Source: Agitococcus sp. (GTDB lineage: Bacteria; Pseudomonadota; Gammaproteobacteria; Pseudomonadales; Moraxellaceae). From it: a stretch of 64,000 bases of DNA. The position numbers and the translations under genes were made by a program. The stretch covers positions 124,001-188,000 of the forward strand of contig JAUSLJ010000035.1 of NCBI GenBank assembly GCA_030646715.1, in the 5' to 3' direction. Shown in pieces: positions 1-8,963 of the stretch; within the stretch, counting starts at the first letter, position 1, and the number at the start of each line of letters is the position of its first letter. A model generated the notes under the pieces. It ran no database searches. It saw nothing but the letters and a program-made list of their open reading frames with translations, and had not been told where the DNA came from.

Positions 1-563
1 TGGGTAGTTATCGTTTATTAGCGACGACAATTGCCACTCGTGATATGGCGCATAAGCATGATGCCGATTTAATGCAATTGCAAAAAGCATTAACGACATT
101 AAATCGTGATTTGTCGCAAGCCATTGGTCGTTCAGTGCGCAATGAATACGGTGATCCTGTAGCGGCAATGGTGATAAAAAACAATACTTTTGATGTCACG
201 CGCACAGGTTGGCCAAACCCCATGCAACAAGCACGCAGTCAATTGCAACGTGTGCATTACGAGTTAAATAGCAAAGGAGAGTTGATACGTTTATCGTGGC
301 AACAGCTTGACCGTGAGCGCGGTTCTAAACCTCAGCAAAGTGTTTTACTTAAACAAGTGGAAACAATACAAATAAAAGCATATTCGGGCAGTGGGGCATT
401 AGTCCAAGAATGGCCAAGCACACAAAATCAGGCATCAAATGCTGCCTTGCTTGATGAGTTGCCTCGTGCCATAGAAATTATGATCACCGTCAAACCGTGG
501 GGCGAAATTCGACGTTATTTCCGTTTGCCACAACATGTAGAAGTAGCTAAAAGTGCAACATAA
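1..563 (+). CDS. gspJ: Type II secretion minor pseudopilin GspJ (5' end cut by window)
   Basis: The reading frame is open from base 3, so the N-terminal prepilin leader lies outside the window. The visible part has the GspJ pattern: an 'ALTTLNRDLSQAIGRSVRNE' stretch (about 33 residues into the visible frame), a conserved 'EYGDP' turn, 'GWPNPMQQARSQLQRVHYEL' and an 'LDRERGSKP' segment. GspJ is a minor pseudopilin of the type II secretion tip complex in the inner membrane and periplasm. It is the first visible gene of a gspJKLM operon and its stop overlaps the gspK start. Family assignment is confident. The first ATG visible at base 45 is internal and not the real start. Confidence 0.9.
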   Translation, partial: GSYRLLATTIATRDMAHKHDADLMQLQKALTTLNRDLSQAIGRSVRNEYGDPVAAMVIKNNTFDVTRTGWPNPMQQARSQLQRVHYELNSKGELIRLSWQQLDRERGSKPQQSVLLKQVETIQIKAYSGSGALVQEWPSTQNQASNAALLDELPRAIEIMITVKPWGEIRRYFRLPQHVEVAKSAT

Positions 564-1578
564 ACAACGGTTGGCTAAGCCCAAACAACAAGGTGTTGCC
601 TTATTGACGGTATTATTGGTCGTGGCAATGGCAACGGTATTGGCAGTGTCGATGGTAAAGGCTCAACAAGCGTTATTACAGCGTTCCAGCAGTGTCTTTA
701 GTCAAGATCAAGCGTATTTATACACATTAGGTGCGGAGTCGATTGCTAAATCAGTGCTGCAAGACGATAAAGAAAAAGATCAAACCAAAACCACACCCCA
801 AGATAGCCTTAACGAATCATGGGCGAAAAAAACACCCCCGTTTCCCGTTGATGGCGGTATGGTGCAAGCCCATATTGATGATTTACAAGGGCGATTTAAT
901 CTCAATGATTTATCGCAAGAAGATGGTCAAGTTAATATTGTGGCGCTGACTATGTTTCAACGCATATTGACGGCATTAGAAATATCACCCGCTTTAGCAT
1001 CACCCGTGATTGATTGGATAGATGCGGACAATTTACCGAATGACAGTGATGGTGCGGAAGAAGATTGGTATTTACGCTTAAAACCCGCGTACCGAAGTGC
1101 TAATAGGCCGTTTGTGAGTGTCTCAGAGTTGTCATTATTACGTGGTTTTACGCCTGAAATTGTTGCTAAATTAAGTCCTTATGTTTCAGCATTACCTGTA
1201 TTTACTACCATTAATATCAATACTGCGAGTGCTGTTGTATTAACAGCAATGAGTGATAATATGACCCTAGTGATGGCCAAAGATTTAGTAGAAAAAAGAC
1301 CAGCAGGCGGCTATGGCTCAGTGGAAGTTTTTTTAGAGCATCCCTTGTTTGCTAATTTAGAACCCAATTTAAAACAAAGTATGACCAAGATGCTGGGTGT
1401 TCATTCGCAGTTTTTTAATGTCTCCGCAGAGGCGGAAATAGATGGTCGTCATCGGGTATTAACGTCAGTGATTGCGCGTGATGACTCAACAACACTCAGA
1501 ACCATTAGCCGTGACTGGAGCCAGCAATGGCAGGTTTCTGTCACTAATAACTCAACACTTACAAAAGCTAATTTCTAA
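553..1578 (+). CDS. gspK: Type II secretion minor pseudopilin GspK
   Basis: This 341-residue protein starts with GTG inside the end of gspJ (11-base overlap). A short basic leader ends in 'KQQG', followed by a hydrophobic helix (about residues 15-36), as in prepilins cleaved by GspO. GspK normally lacks the Glu at mature position 5, and none is seen here. The large globular domain carries 'DLQGRFNLNDL' (about 110-120), 'VIDWIDAD' and 'ININTAS', all typical of GspK. It is the tip subunit of the pseudopilus and binds GspI/GspJ. Its stop overlaps the gspL start by one base (TAATG), implying translational coupling. Confidence 0.92.
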   Translation: MQHKQRLAKPKQQGVALLTVLLVVAMATVLAVSMVKAQQALLQRSSSVFSQDQAYLYTLGAESIAKSVLQDDKEKDQTKTTPQDSLNESWAKKTPPFPVDGGMVQAHIDDLQGRFNLNDLSQEDGQVNIVALTMFQRILTALEISPALASPVIDWIDADNLPNDSDGAEEDWYLRLKPAYRSANRPFVSVSELSLLRGFTPEIVAKLSPYVSALPVFTTININTASAVVLTAMSDNMTLVMAKDLVEKRPAGGYGSVEVFLEHPLFANLEPNLKQSMTKMLGVHSQFFNVSAEAEIDGRHRVLTSVIARDDSTTLRTISRDWSQQWQVSVTNNSTLTKANF

Positions 1579-2765
1579 TGGATAATCTCTTTATTCGTAT
1601 TCCTGTAACAGGTGGTTTATGGCAGGGCTGGTATTTAAATGGTCAGGATGTTGTGCCATTATTTGATAGTGACCTAGACACAATCATGACCAAGAGCGCA
1701 GCGGATTTGCGTATTACTTTGTTAGTACCAACCACTTCTTGTGTCATGACCACTGTCAATATTACTAAGCAACAACTGAAGCAAATTGACAGCAAAGACA
1801 TTGCTTATTTACTCGATGACCAAACATTAACGCCTGTTGAGCAACTGCATTGCTTATATGCGCCTATGAGCGATAGCCAAGCCTTAGTGATTGGTATTCA
1901 ACAGCAACAAATGCAGGCATTAATTGAACCCTTCAAAAATAAAGACTGTGAATTGGTTGCCGCTGTACCTGATATTTACTTGTTACCCCATAATCCTCAA
2001 GGTTGGTCGTTGATGGTGGATGGTTCGGATTGTTGGTTGCGAGTGAATGAATTATTTGGCATGCGTCTTGAAGCAGATTCAGCATTGGCGATATTAAATA
2101 GTGCTTGGAATGAGCAAGCACCCACCCATGTGCAAGTGTACGGTGAGATTCCAACGGAGTTGAGTGCATGGTTAGCGGCAAAAGGAGAGGCGTTAACAGT
2201 TGAAAATTTGCCGTCGCTCAATTGGGAACAAGAGTTTAGCAAAATTACAGCCAAGCATCCTTTTAACTTTCTGCAAGGAAAGTTTGCCGTTAAAACAAAG
2301 TCTTCATTATCAGGTTACTGGCGTTACGCCGCTATTTTTGTCGCCATTAGTTTTACCATGCAATTAGCTTACGATGCCACGCGCGTTTTTCAATACAATC
2401 GAGTGGTGAAAACCACGAAAGCGGAAAGCGTGAAGTTATATCAAAGTTTATTTCCTGAAGAACGTCGAGTTGTCAATTTGCGCCGCCAAATTGAGTCGCA
2501 TTTAGCTGAAAGACAAAATGCAGGACAAGGTTTTATGCCGATCGCGACACGCGTTGGCGAAGTGTTGAATGGGGGGAGTTGGCAAACTCAACGGATGGAT
2601 TTTGACAGCAATGGTTTGTTATTAGAAGTCGATGCCCTGAGTTTGAGTGATTTAGAACAATTACGGCAGCAGCTTACAGGTCAGGGTTTAACCACCGAAA
2701 CCTTGAGTGCGAATAGTCAAGGCAAAGGTATTCGTGGTCGTTTACGCATTAGTGAGAGTAGTTAA
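1578..2765 (+). CDS. gspL: Type II secretion inner-membrane platform protein GspL
   Basis: 395 residues. The architecture fits GspL: an N-terminal cytoplasmic actin-like domain that recruits the GspE ATPase (about 1-240), one membrane helix near residues 245-265 ('YWRYAAIFVAISF'), then a periplasmic ferredoxin-like domain. The 'LLDDQTLTPVEQLHC' stretch near residue 80 is a recurrent GspL segment. The start ATG overlaps the gspK stop and the stop overlaps the gspM ATG (TTAATG). It would partner GspM and GspF in the secretion platform. The start is fixed by the overlaps. Confidence 0.9.
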   Translation: MDNLFIRIPVTGGLWQGWYLNGQDVVPLFDSDLDTIMTKSAADLRITLLVPTTSCVMTTVNITKQQLKQIDSKDIAYLLDDQTLTPVEQLHCLYAPMSDSQALVIGIQQQQMQALIEPFKNKDCELVAAVPDIYLLPHNPQGWSLMVDGSDCWLRVNELFGMRLEADSALAILNSAWNEQAPTHVQVYGEIPTELSAWLAAKGEALTVENLPSLNWEQEFSKITAKHPFNFLQGKFAVKTKSSLSGYWRYAAIFVAISFTMQLAYDATRVFQYNRVVKTTKAESVKLYQSLFPEERRVVNLRRQIESHLAERQNAGQGFMPIATRVGEVLNGGSWQTQRMDFDSNGLLLEVDALSLSDLEQLRQQLTGQGLTTETLSANSQGKGIRGRLRISESS

Positions 2766-3211
2766 TGGAAGCTCTACAACAATATTTGAATCGTTTAAGC
2801 CCACGTGATCGTGTGGCAGTGATTGTGTTGACGATTTTTGTCGTTTTGTCGTTGTTAAGTTTAGGCGCATTAAACTTACATCGCTCGGCAGAAAAAGCGC
2901 AACAACAAGCGCAACAAGAAAAAGAATTATTAGCTTGGTTACAAGCCAGTGCGCCGTTGCTCAGTGGTTCAGGCTCTAATAATGGGTTGTCGGTGTTAGA
3001 TACGGTCAGTGCCAGTGCTGGCGGTTTAGGTATCAATATGCAACGCTTTGAGCCAGATGGCGATAATGTGCGTGTATGGTTAGAAGGGGCAGATTTTGCC
3101 AAAGTAGCAAGCTGGTTAAATAATCTGACACAACAAGGTGTGAAGGCGCAAGAAGTGCATTTTGAGCAAGATAGTAAAGGTTTGAATGTTAGGTTGGTGT
3201 TTGGGCGGTAG
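2765..3211 (+). CDS. gspM: Type II secretion protein GspM
   Basis: A 148-residue protein with a short cytoplasmic N-terminus ('YLNRLSPRDRVAVIV'), one membrane helix at about residues 17-37, a Q/E-rich coiled stretch and a small ferredoxin-like periplasmic domain. This size and layout are typical of GspM, which binds GspL and stabilises the secretion platform. It is the last gene of the visible gsp operon. No gspN follows, and the next gene is convergent on the minus strand. Identification rests as much on position and topology as on sequence, because GspM is poorly conserved. Confidence 0.85.
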   Translation: MEALQQYLNRLSPRDRVAVIVLTIFVVLSLLSLGALNLHRSAEKAQQQAQQEKELLAWLQASAPLLSGSGSNNGLSVLDTVSASAGGLGINMQRFEPDGDNVRVWLEGADFAKVASWLNNLTQQGVKAQEVHFEQDSKGLNVRLVFGR

Positions 3212-3256
3212 TAAAAGGTAACGGGATGGATTTTTATCAAAACTATCCCGCAACCA

Positions 3257-3940
3257 TCAAATACTCAACTCTCTAAAATCTTGAATCTCCATGCCACGTT
3301 CCCACCACTCCAAAAACCGACCCCGCGCTTGTTGCGCATAAGGCGTACCCTTGGGTAACAATGACCCTTGCCACGGATCACGATTAATACAACGTAATAG
3401 GCCAATGTCATCGGCCACCAGCCAAGACTGAGGCTGGCTGCTATCAATATCATCTTCGTGTAATTGCCGAATTTCGACCAAACTAGAAAGTTTCCGTGCA
3501 AACTTTACTAAACGATGCCCCTCAGTAACCGCCAATGACGCGTCAGCTACTAAGATACGAGTCGTGGCATAACGACTAGAACGCGCAAAGGCAGAGAGAG
3601 CGTTAATAAAGTCATCGTTATCAAAGCGTTCATGCTCAAGGTTGGTGGTCACAATCAATATTTCGCGTTTCGCTTGCGCCAATAACGCAATTGCCGCTTG
3701 TTGCAGCATCAACAAATGCGACAGCTCAACGCGAATATCTGTTTCGCCCAAGATAAAAGAGGGCAATAACTCATCAGTAAATAACGGCTGAGGACGAGCA
3801 ACGATGTGCTCTTCTTCATCCTTAACAATAAGCAATTCTTTCGGCAAATCTTCAGGCAAAACAAATTCAATTAAGCCACTATCATCAGCTTGCGGCTCAT
3901 TGTCGTTATTGACTAAGTGATTGTTATCCGTGGTTGACAT
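3257..3940 (-). CDS. Conserved hypothetical protein, DUF7931-like
   Basis: 227 residues with an acidic N-terminal third. The following domain has 'AKREILIVTTNLEHERFDNDDF', a helix, 'TRILVADASLAVTEGHRLVKF' and a C-terminal 'GRFLEWWERG'. As I recall, this matches a proteobacterial domain (DUF7931) with a phospholipase-D-like fold that lacks the HKD catalytic motif and is often encoded beside or fused to acetyltransferases. I see no HxK motif, so catalysis by PLD chemistry is unlikely. It lies one base downstream of the ribosomal oxygenase gene, a neighbourhood I recall from Pseudomonas and Acinetobacter. The biochemical role is unknown. Confidence 0.65.
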   Translation of the reverse strand: MSTTDNNHLVNNDNEPQADDSGLIEFVLPEDLPKELLIVKDEEEHIVARPQPLFTDELLPSFILGETDIRVELSHLLMLQQAAIALLAQAKREILIVTTNLEHERFDNDDFINALSAFARSSRYATTRILVADASLAVTEGHRLVKFARKLSSLVEIRQLHEDDIDSSQPQSWLVADDIGLLRCINRDPWQGSLLPKGTPYAQQARGRFLEWWERGMEIQDFRELSI

Positions 3941-3941
3941 C

Positions 3942-5117
3942 TTAATCCTCTACCAGTAACCAATGACCCGCAGCAATTTGTTGACAAAACCACGCGCTAT
4001 TGATGTTGTTATTTTCTATAAAAGATTGTAGTTCATTCCATGTTAATTGACAGTTGTCGCACAGTAAGGCAACAAAATTAGCGTCTGCGTCAAAGTCTAA
4101 CTCTTCGCCATTTACATATAACTGTTTTGCTAAGCCTTGCTCACCGACATAAATAAAGCGTGAGGCAGGGTCCCGACAAATAATGACGCCACGTTGTAAG
4201 GCAGCAATGAAATCTTCAGGGCTAATTTCTTCACCCATTGGTTCATAGTCATCATATTTGGGTTCGCTTAAAAATGGTGCGAGTGCAGCACTTAATGACT
4301 CAGGATTATTAAGCAATGCCATGACTTTTTGTTGCAAATCGACAAGGTGTTGCGGGTTTAACCATGCACTATGTGTTTGTGCCGTTAATTGCGGGTCGCT
4401 ATACAAGGCTTCGGCGTTGGTTTGCTCTAATGCGGCATCAACCAGATGTTCGAGTGCATGACTCAACGCAGGGGCACGGAAACCAAAGGAAAACGTTAAA
4501 CAGTCAGTCTCAGCCACTCCATAATGCGCTAGACGGGGCGGCACATACAGTAAGTCGCCTGCATTCACTACTTCGTCAAACGTAATCGGCATATCTTCTA
4601 AAATGCGTAAGGATGTATCTGGTACTAACGGAGAGTTTTTATCGCAAAACTCACCTAACTGCCAACGACGCTGACCACCGCCTTGCACCAAAAAGACATC
4701 ATACTGGTCAAAATGTTTGCCAACCGAGCCGCCTTGTGGCGCGTAAGAAATCATAATGTCATCGGTGCGCCACGTTGGAATAAAACTAAAGTTTTGCCAA
4801 TAAACGGCGAGTTCAGGAAAATAATGGTCAACGGCTTGTACTAATAACGTCCAATGCGTTTTTGGTAGTAGTTTGTATTGTTTGACGGTGAAAGGGCCTT
4901 TGCGTAGTTCCCACGGTTTTTTGCCGTCTTTTTCGAGTATAATCCGCGCCTCAACACTGTCTTCTTGGGCTAACTCCATTAAGTCTTCTTTGCCGACTAA
5001 ACTGGCGAGGTTAGGAAAGGCATTACGAACTAATAACGGTTTTTTTTGCCAATAATCGCGGAGAAATTCTTCAGCAGTCAGGCCGCCTAAATGGGCGAGG
5101 GGAATATTTGTAATCAT
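3942..5117 (-). CDS. roxA: Cupin-4 ribosomal protein L16 arginine 3-hydroxylase (YcfD/RoxA)
   Basis: 391 residues from an ATG at 5117 preceded by AAGGA. An upstream in-frame start at 5156 would overlap the neighbouring gene and lacks family similarity. The protein is an Fe(II)/2-oxoglutarate JmjC-type oxygenase. The metal triad is visible as H135-x-D137 in 'GKHFDQYDVF' and H199 in 'PPRLAHYG'. The N-terminus ('FLRDYWQKKPLLVRNAF') is the classic YcfD entry segment. E. coli YcfD (373 aa) hydroxylates Arg81 of ribosomal protein L16. The C-terminal winged-helix region is present, so the gene looks intact. It is co-directional with genes on both sides and 10 bases from the upstream one. Confidence 0.93.
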   Translation of the reverse strand: MITNIPLAHLGGLTAEEFLRDYWQKKPLLVRNAFPNLASLVGKEDLMELAQEDSVEARIILEKDGKKPWELRKGPFTVKQYKLLPKTHWTLLVQAVDHYFPELAVYWQNFSFIPTWRTDDIMISYAPQGGSVGKHFDQYDVFLVQGGGQRRWQLGEFCDKNSPLVPDTSLRILEDMPITFDEVVNAGDLLYVPPRLAHYGVAETDCLTFSFGFRAPALSHALEHLVDAALEQTNAEALYSDPQLTAQTHSAWLNPQHLVDLQQKVMALLNNPESLSAALAPFLSEPKYDDYEPMGEEISPEDFIAALQRGVIICRDPASRFIYVGEQGLAKQLYVNGEELDFDADANFVALLCDNCQLTWNELQSFIENNNINSAWFCQQIAAGHWLLVED

Positions 5118-5127
5118 GGGGCAATCC

Positions 5128-5904
5128 TTAAAGTTTAATATCAGGCCAAACGGCAAATAATGTGTCGTGTAAACATTGGTCGCAATCTTCGGTGCGGATG
5201 GCGGTTATTTGTGCAGGTAATTTGGATTCTAAACGGGCATATAAGCGTAATAAATATTCGTCTAAATCTTCTTGGGCAGAAATAAATTCACTTTCTTGGC
5301 TTTGTGATTTTAAATCGAGTAAGTCATCAATTTGGTCACGAATATCGCCACTGGGTAAAAAAGCATTTACTAAATCTTGAAAACGCATCGGCGGTTGAGT
5401 GCCTTTATCAATCACCCATTGTGTCGCTAATAAGGCTCGAAACATATATAAATATTTTTTTAGCCGAATATCACGATTTTCTACCAATTTATTAACATCG
5501 TTTTTCGCCATGGATAAATAATGATGGCTGGATGAGTGCGGCAAAAATGCAGATTTTGCTAAGCTTGTTAACGGTAAAATACCTGCATCGTGTTGCCGAT
5601 AAATAATCGGTGAAGATAACCATTCCATTAACGCAGGATTCGATTTGCGTAATAAACCTAAAGCCTTTTTAATATCCCAACCATTAATATCTAATAAACC
5701 ATCTATTGGTTGTTCAATAACATCACGTTTATCAAAGACGCGAATATAAGCGGCAGGTTTTTGGGCATAAATAAAACGCACATCATAATCACTATCAGGC
5801 GAAGGAAAGCCCCACGCACGGCTACCCGACTCGCAAGCAAATAAAATAGTGACGTTATGTTCGGCTTCGATACGCGCTAAATTATCGAGAATGGTTTGCT
5901 TCAT
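5128..5904 (-). CDS. Predicted nucleotidyltransferase of the RlaP/YcgL type (PF10127)
   Basis: 258 residues. The N-terminus contains 'ACESGSRAWGFPSPDSDYDV' (about residues 23-42), the GS-x-x-W-G and D-x-D signature of polymerase-beta-fold nucleotidyltransferases of the COG3541/RlaP family. The mid region 'DGLLDINGWDIKKALGLLRKSNPALMEWLSSPIIY' is also diagnostic. Some relatives sit beside RNA ligases in RNA-repair loci, but none is visible here. The substrate is unknown. The gene lies 10 bases upstream of roxA and 10 bases downstream of the dehydrogenase gene, so it is probably in the same transcript. Confidence 0.85.
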   Translation of the reverse strand: MKQTILDNLARIEAEHNVTILFACESGSRAWGFPSPDSDYDVRFIYAQKPAAYIRVFDKRDVIEQPIDGLLDINGWDIKKALGLLRKSNPALMEWLSSPIIYRQHDAGILPLTSLAKSAFLPHSSSHHYLSMAKNDVNKLVENRDIRLKKYLYMFRALLATQWVIDKGTQPPMRFQDLVNAFLPSGDIRDQIDDLLDLKSQSQESEFISAQEDLDEYLLRLYARLESKLPAQITAIRTEDCDQCLHDTLFAVWPDIKL

Positions 5905-5914
5905 CGTTATATTT

Positions 5915-6787
5915 TCACTCAGGAGGATTTTGCAATCTGACTAATAGGCTAGATGTGTCCCAACGACCACCCCCTAAAGCTTGAATGTCAGCATAAAACT
6001 GATTCACTAATTCAGTGACAGGCAGCTGTGCGCCATTTTTAGCCGCTTCGGCCAAACAAATGGCTAAATCTTTCCGCATCCAATCAACGGCAAAGCCATG
6101 ATTATATTCATTTTGCAGCATGGTAGGGTAACGATTGACCATTTGCCATGAAGAAGCTGCACCATGACTGACCACATTTAGGGCTTTTTCGGCATTTAAG
6201 CCCGATTTCTGTGCAAAATTAATTCCTTCTGCTAAAGCTTGAATTAAGCCCGCAAAGCAAATCTGATTGACCATTTTTGTCAGTTGGCCACTGCCAATAT
6301 CACCCATGAGCGTAATGGTTTTGCCATAAGTTGCTAATAGGGGTTCAACACGGGTAAAGACAGTAGTATCTGCGCCACACATAATACTGAGTTGGCCTTT
6401 TTGTGCGCCTTGTTGACCGCCCGAAACAGGAGCATCCACAAAATCCACGCCTTTTTTTGCCAATAATATCGCCAGTTCGCGTGAAACTTCTGCTGATACC
6501 GTCGAATGGTCAACTAATACCGCGCCTTTTTTTAAGCCGTGAATCAGTCCATTTTCGCCTAAGAGCACGGCGCGTAGGTCGTTATCATTACCCACGCAGG
6601 TAAAGACAATATCGGCTTGTTCTGCGGCGGCTTGCGGCGTACTGGCGAGTTGATGGCCGTTGTCTTTGACCCATTGTTCGGCTTTGCTCATGGTGCGATT
6701 ATAAACGGTGACTGTATGGCCTTGTTGAGCCAAATGGCCTGCCATTGGATAACCCATCGTACCAAGGCCAATAAATGCGATATTCAC
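5915..6787 (-). CDS. NAD(P)-dependent 3-hydroxyacid dehydrogenase family protein (3-hydroxyisobutyrate / tartronate-semialdehyde reductase type)
   Basis: 290 residues starting at GTG (6787) with AGGAG about 10 bases upstream. No ATG competes. The Rossmann signature 'FIGLGTMGYPMAGHLAQQGH' opens the protein. The substrate-binding segment 'DAPVSGGQQGAQKGQLSIM' lies near 118-136 and the catalytic lysine motif 'GQLTKMVNQI' near 168-177. These are hallmarks of the beta-hydroxyacid dehydrogenase family (MmsB, GarR/GlxR). The exact substrate cannot be told from sequence and no valine or glycolate pathway genes flank it. It follows the gltA terminator, so it may use its own promoter or read-through. 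Confidence 0.85.
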   Translation of the reverse strand: MNIAFIGLGTMGYPMAGHLAQQGHTVTVYNRTMSKAEQWVKDNGHQLASTPQAAAEQADIVFTCVGNDNDLRAVLLGENGLIHGLKKGAVLVDHSTVSAEVSRELAILLAKKGVDFVDAPVSGGQQGAQKGQLSIMCGADTTVFTRVEPLLATYGKTITLMGDIGSGQLTKMVNQICFAGLIQALAEGINFAQKSGLNAEKALNVVSHGAASSWQMVNRYPTMLQNEYNHGFAVDWMRKDLAICLAEAAKNGAQLPVTELVNQFYADIQALGGGRWDTSSLLVRLQNPPE

Positions 6788-6798
6788 TTATGTGTTCT

Positions 6799-6834
6799 CC
6801 TAAAACAACAAAGGCCGCCGAAGCGACCTTTGTT
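6799..6834 (-). terminator. Rho-independent terminator of gltA
   Basis: On the minus strand, just after the gltA stop, a 12-bp stem (AACAAAGGTCGC / GCGGCCTTTGTT, one G-T wobble) closes a UUCG tetraloop and is followed by GTTTTAGG. The stem and loop are at 6807-6834. The short U tract and the adjacent start of the next gene suggest partial termination. Confidence 0.85.
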
Positions 6835-6847
6835 GAGGTTAATCAGC

Positions 6848-8128
6848 TTAACGCTGGTCAACAGGAACAAAGTCACGTTGTACAGGGCCAGTATATAACT
6901 GACGTGGACGACCGATTTTGTAAGGCGCAGAGTGCATTTCTAACCAATGAGCAATCCAACCCGGTGTACGACCTAAGGCGAAAATTACTGTAAACATGGA
7001 CGTAGGAATGCCAATCGCTTTTAAGATAATACCCGAGTAAAAATCAACGTTCGGGTAGAGTTTACGGGAAACGAAGTATTCGTCATGTAACGCAACTTCT
7101 TCCAGTTTCATCGCTAACTCTAATTGTGGGTCGTTAATACCTAAGGCACTTAACACTTCATCACAAGTTTGTTTCATGACTTTGGCGCGTGGGTCAAAGT
7201 TTTTGTAAACACGGTGACCGAAGCCCATTAATTTAGTACTGTCGTTTTTATCTTTAACACGGGCAATAAAGTTGTCGAGATTGGATACATCACCAATCTC
7301 ATCCAACATTTTTAATACCGCTTCGTTAGCACCACCGTGAGAAGGGCCCCACAATGCCGCAATACCCGCAGCGATACAAGCATAAGGGTTTGCACCTGTA
7401 GAGCCTGTTAAGCGGACGGTAGAAGTGGAAGCATTTTGCTCGTGGTCAGCGTGAAGCACAAAAATACGATCCATTGCTTTAGCAATAATTGGATTAACGA
7501 CATATTCTTCACACGGTGTTGCAAACATCATGTGCAAGAAGTTTTCTGAGTAGCTCAAATTGTTGCGTGGGTAAATGAAGGGCTGACCTGCATTATATTT
7601 GTAGCTCATAGCCGCAATGGTTGGCATTTTCGCAATCAAACGAATCGCAGCAATATGACGATGTTCTGCATCGTTAATATCTAAACTATCGTGATAAAAC
7701 GCAGACAACGCACCAACAACACCACACATAACGGCCATAGGATGTGCGTCACGGCGGAAACCACGATAGAAGAACTGTAACTGTTCATGCACCATCGTAT
7801 GATTCATAATCAAACTTTCAAAAGCTGTTTTTTGCTCGGCATTCGGTAACTCACTATTCAATAATAAGTAGCAAGTTTCGAGGTAGTCAGATTTTTCTGC
7901 TAATTGATCAATCGGGTAACCACGGTGCAATAACACACCTTTGTCGCCATCAATAAACGTGATTTTAGATTCGCAGGCAGATGTCGCCATAAAACCAGGA
8001 TCGTAGGTGAAATAACCGCTTGATAACACGTCTTTAATGTCAATAACATCGGGGCCGAGTGTGCCGCTATAAATAGGCAAGTCGATACTTTTGTCACCAA
8101 TCGTTAATGTTGCTTTTTTGCCCGTCAT
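6848..8128 (-). CDS. gltA: Citrate synthase (type II, hexameric)
   Basis: 426 residues, the usual length for Gram-negative NADH-sensitive citrate synthase. It condenses oxaloacetate and acetyl-CoA at entry to the TCA cycle. Visible active-site regions are '[17 protein letters not shown]' (catalytic His), '[15 protein letters not shown]' (oxaloacetate-binding His/Arg) and 'NVDFYSG' (catalytic Asp). The ATG at 8128 has AGGAG six bases upstream. It is divergent from sdhCDAB across a 442-bp control region, the arrangement seen in Pseudomonas and Acinetobacter. Its transcript ends at the UUCG hairpin. Confidence 0.97.
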   Translation of the reverse strand: MTGKKATLTIGDKSIDLPIYSGTLGPDVIDIKDVLSSGYFTYDPGFMATSACESKITFIDGDKGVLLHRGYPIDQLAEKSDYLETCYLLLNSELPNAEQKTAFESLIMNHTMVHEQLQFFYRGFRRDAHPMAVMCGVVGALSAFYHDSLDINDAEHRHIAAIRLIAKMPTIAAMSYKYNAGQPFIYPRNNLSYSENFLHMMFATPCEEYVVNPIIAKAMDRIFVLHADHEQNASTSTVRLTGSTGANPYACIAAGIAALWGPSHGGANEAVLKMLDEIGDVSNLDNFIARVKDKNDSTKLMGFGHRVYKNFDPRAKVMKQTCDEVLSALGINDPQLELAMKLEEVALHDEYFVSRKLYPNVDFYSGIILKAIGIPTSMFTVIFALGRTPGWIAHWLEMHSAPYKIGRPRQLYTGPVQRDFVPVDQR

Positions 8129-8370
8129 GGCATTCTCCTGTGGTATTTCAGTGCGATAGCAAAGCCAGAAGCAAAAAATATGCCTAAGAAATCTTTACTG
8201 ACCAAACAAGGTAATGGGATACCGCGTAAGCTTAAAGTTTGTGGTGATTTTGTCAATCAAATGTAGGGTCTACAAAAGTAAGCGGGTGTGTTGAAATGAG
8301 TGTATTAAGTTCAATTGCTTATATTTTCAACAAGTATACTCTCTGTCTAGTTAGTTTAGACTAAAAACAG

Positions 8371-8407
8371 CGTCAGATTAAAACTGTATCTCGTTTGTAA
8401 TCTGACG
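8371..8407. promoter_or_regulatory. Palindromic candidate operator in the gltA-sdhC divergon
   Basis: Perfect 10-bp arms CGTCAGATTA (8371-8380) and TAATCTGACG (8398-8407) are separated by 17 bases. The right arm overlaps the candidate -35 hexamer of the sdh promoter (8395-8400). Position and symmetry suggest a regulator or RNA hairpin site. The cognate factor is not identifiable. The rest of the 8129-8570 gap holds the promoter listed next, the two leaders and a small GACGG/CCGTC hairpin. I see no further gene there. Confidence 0.5.
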
Positions 8408-8423
8408 TTAAGGTGTCTATAAT
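8395..8423 (+). promoter_or_regulatory. Candidate sigma-70 promoter of sdhCDAB
   Basis: TTGTAA (8395-8400, four of six consensus bases) and a perfect TATAAT (8418-8423) are separated by exactly 17 bases and point toward sdhC. Transcription would begin near 8430, giving a leader of about 140 nt before the sdhC ATG. A leader that long could hold small-RNA or translational control of sdh, as in enterobacteria, but I cannot show this here. Confidence 0.6.
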
Positions 8424-8570
8424 TTCGCGCCGTACGCATCGTTGGCAACGCCGCCACTTGTTGAACAGTAAGACGGTATACAATGCCGTCAAAGTCTGAA
8501 GTTTACACTGTTCTTCCCCTTGGTTCCGCCCACTTTTTGGGCTTTAACATTAGCAAGCAGGGTGCCCGCC

Positions 8571-8963
8571 ATGAAAAGCAATAGACCTGTCAACTTACCG
8601 TTAGCGACGGTCATTGAAGTGAATATGAAGTCGCCAGTGGCTATCGCTTCAATTCTCCATCGTATTTCGGGAATTGTCGTTTTTTTGTTGATTCCTGTAC
8701 TTCTTTACATTTTGCAAGGCTCTTTAGCCTCCGAAGCCGATTTTAATGCTATTAAAGATAATGTCTTTGGGGCGTTTTTAGGTCGCTTAGTGGTTTTTGC
8801 CGCGCTTGCTGGCTTAATTTTTCACTTTTTTGCAGGTATTAAGCATTTGTTGATGGATGCAGGCATTGCTGAAAATCTTGAAAGTGGCCGCATGATGGCA
8901 ACAGCAACAATTGCTATTTCTGCTGTCTTTATTGCCATAGCCTTTGTATGGGTGGTGTTGTAA
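8571..8963 (+). CDS. sdhC: Succinate dehydrogenase cytochrome b556 subunit
   Basis: 130 residues from the ATG at 8571. A longer frame back to a TTG at 8520 adds sequence that is not SdhC-like. The signature 'SPVAIASILHRISGIVVFLL' contains the conserved SxxHRxSG quinone/haem region, and 'FHFFAGIKHLLMD' contains the haem-ligand His. Three transmembrane helices are visible. It anchors complex II in the inner membrane with SdhD. Its stop overlaps the sdhD ATG (TAATG), so translation is probably coupled. Confidence 0.93.
   Translation: MKSNRPVNLPLATVIEVNMKSPVAIASILHRISGIVVFLLIPVLLYILQGSLASEADFNAIKDNVFGAFLGRLVVFAALAGLIFHFFAGIKHLLMDAGIAENLESGRMMATATIAISAVFIAIAFVWVVL

Noticed and set aside
2749-3240. 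163-codon open frame on the minus strand over gspM
   Set aside because: It mirrors gspM, has no ribosome site and no family features; gspM fits its operon exactly.
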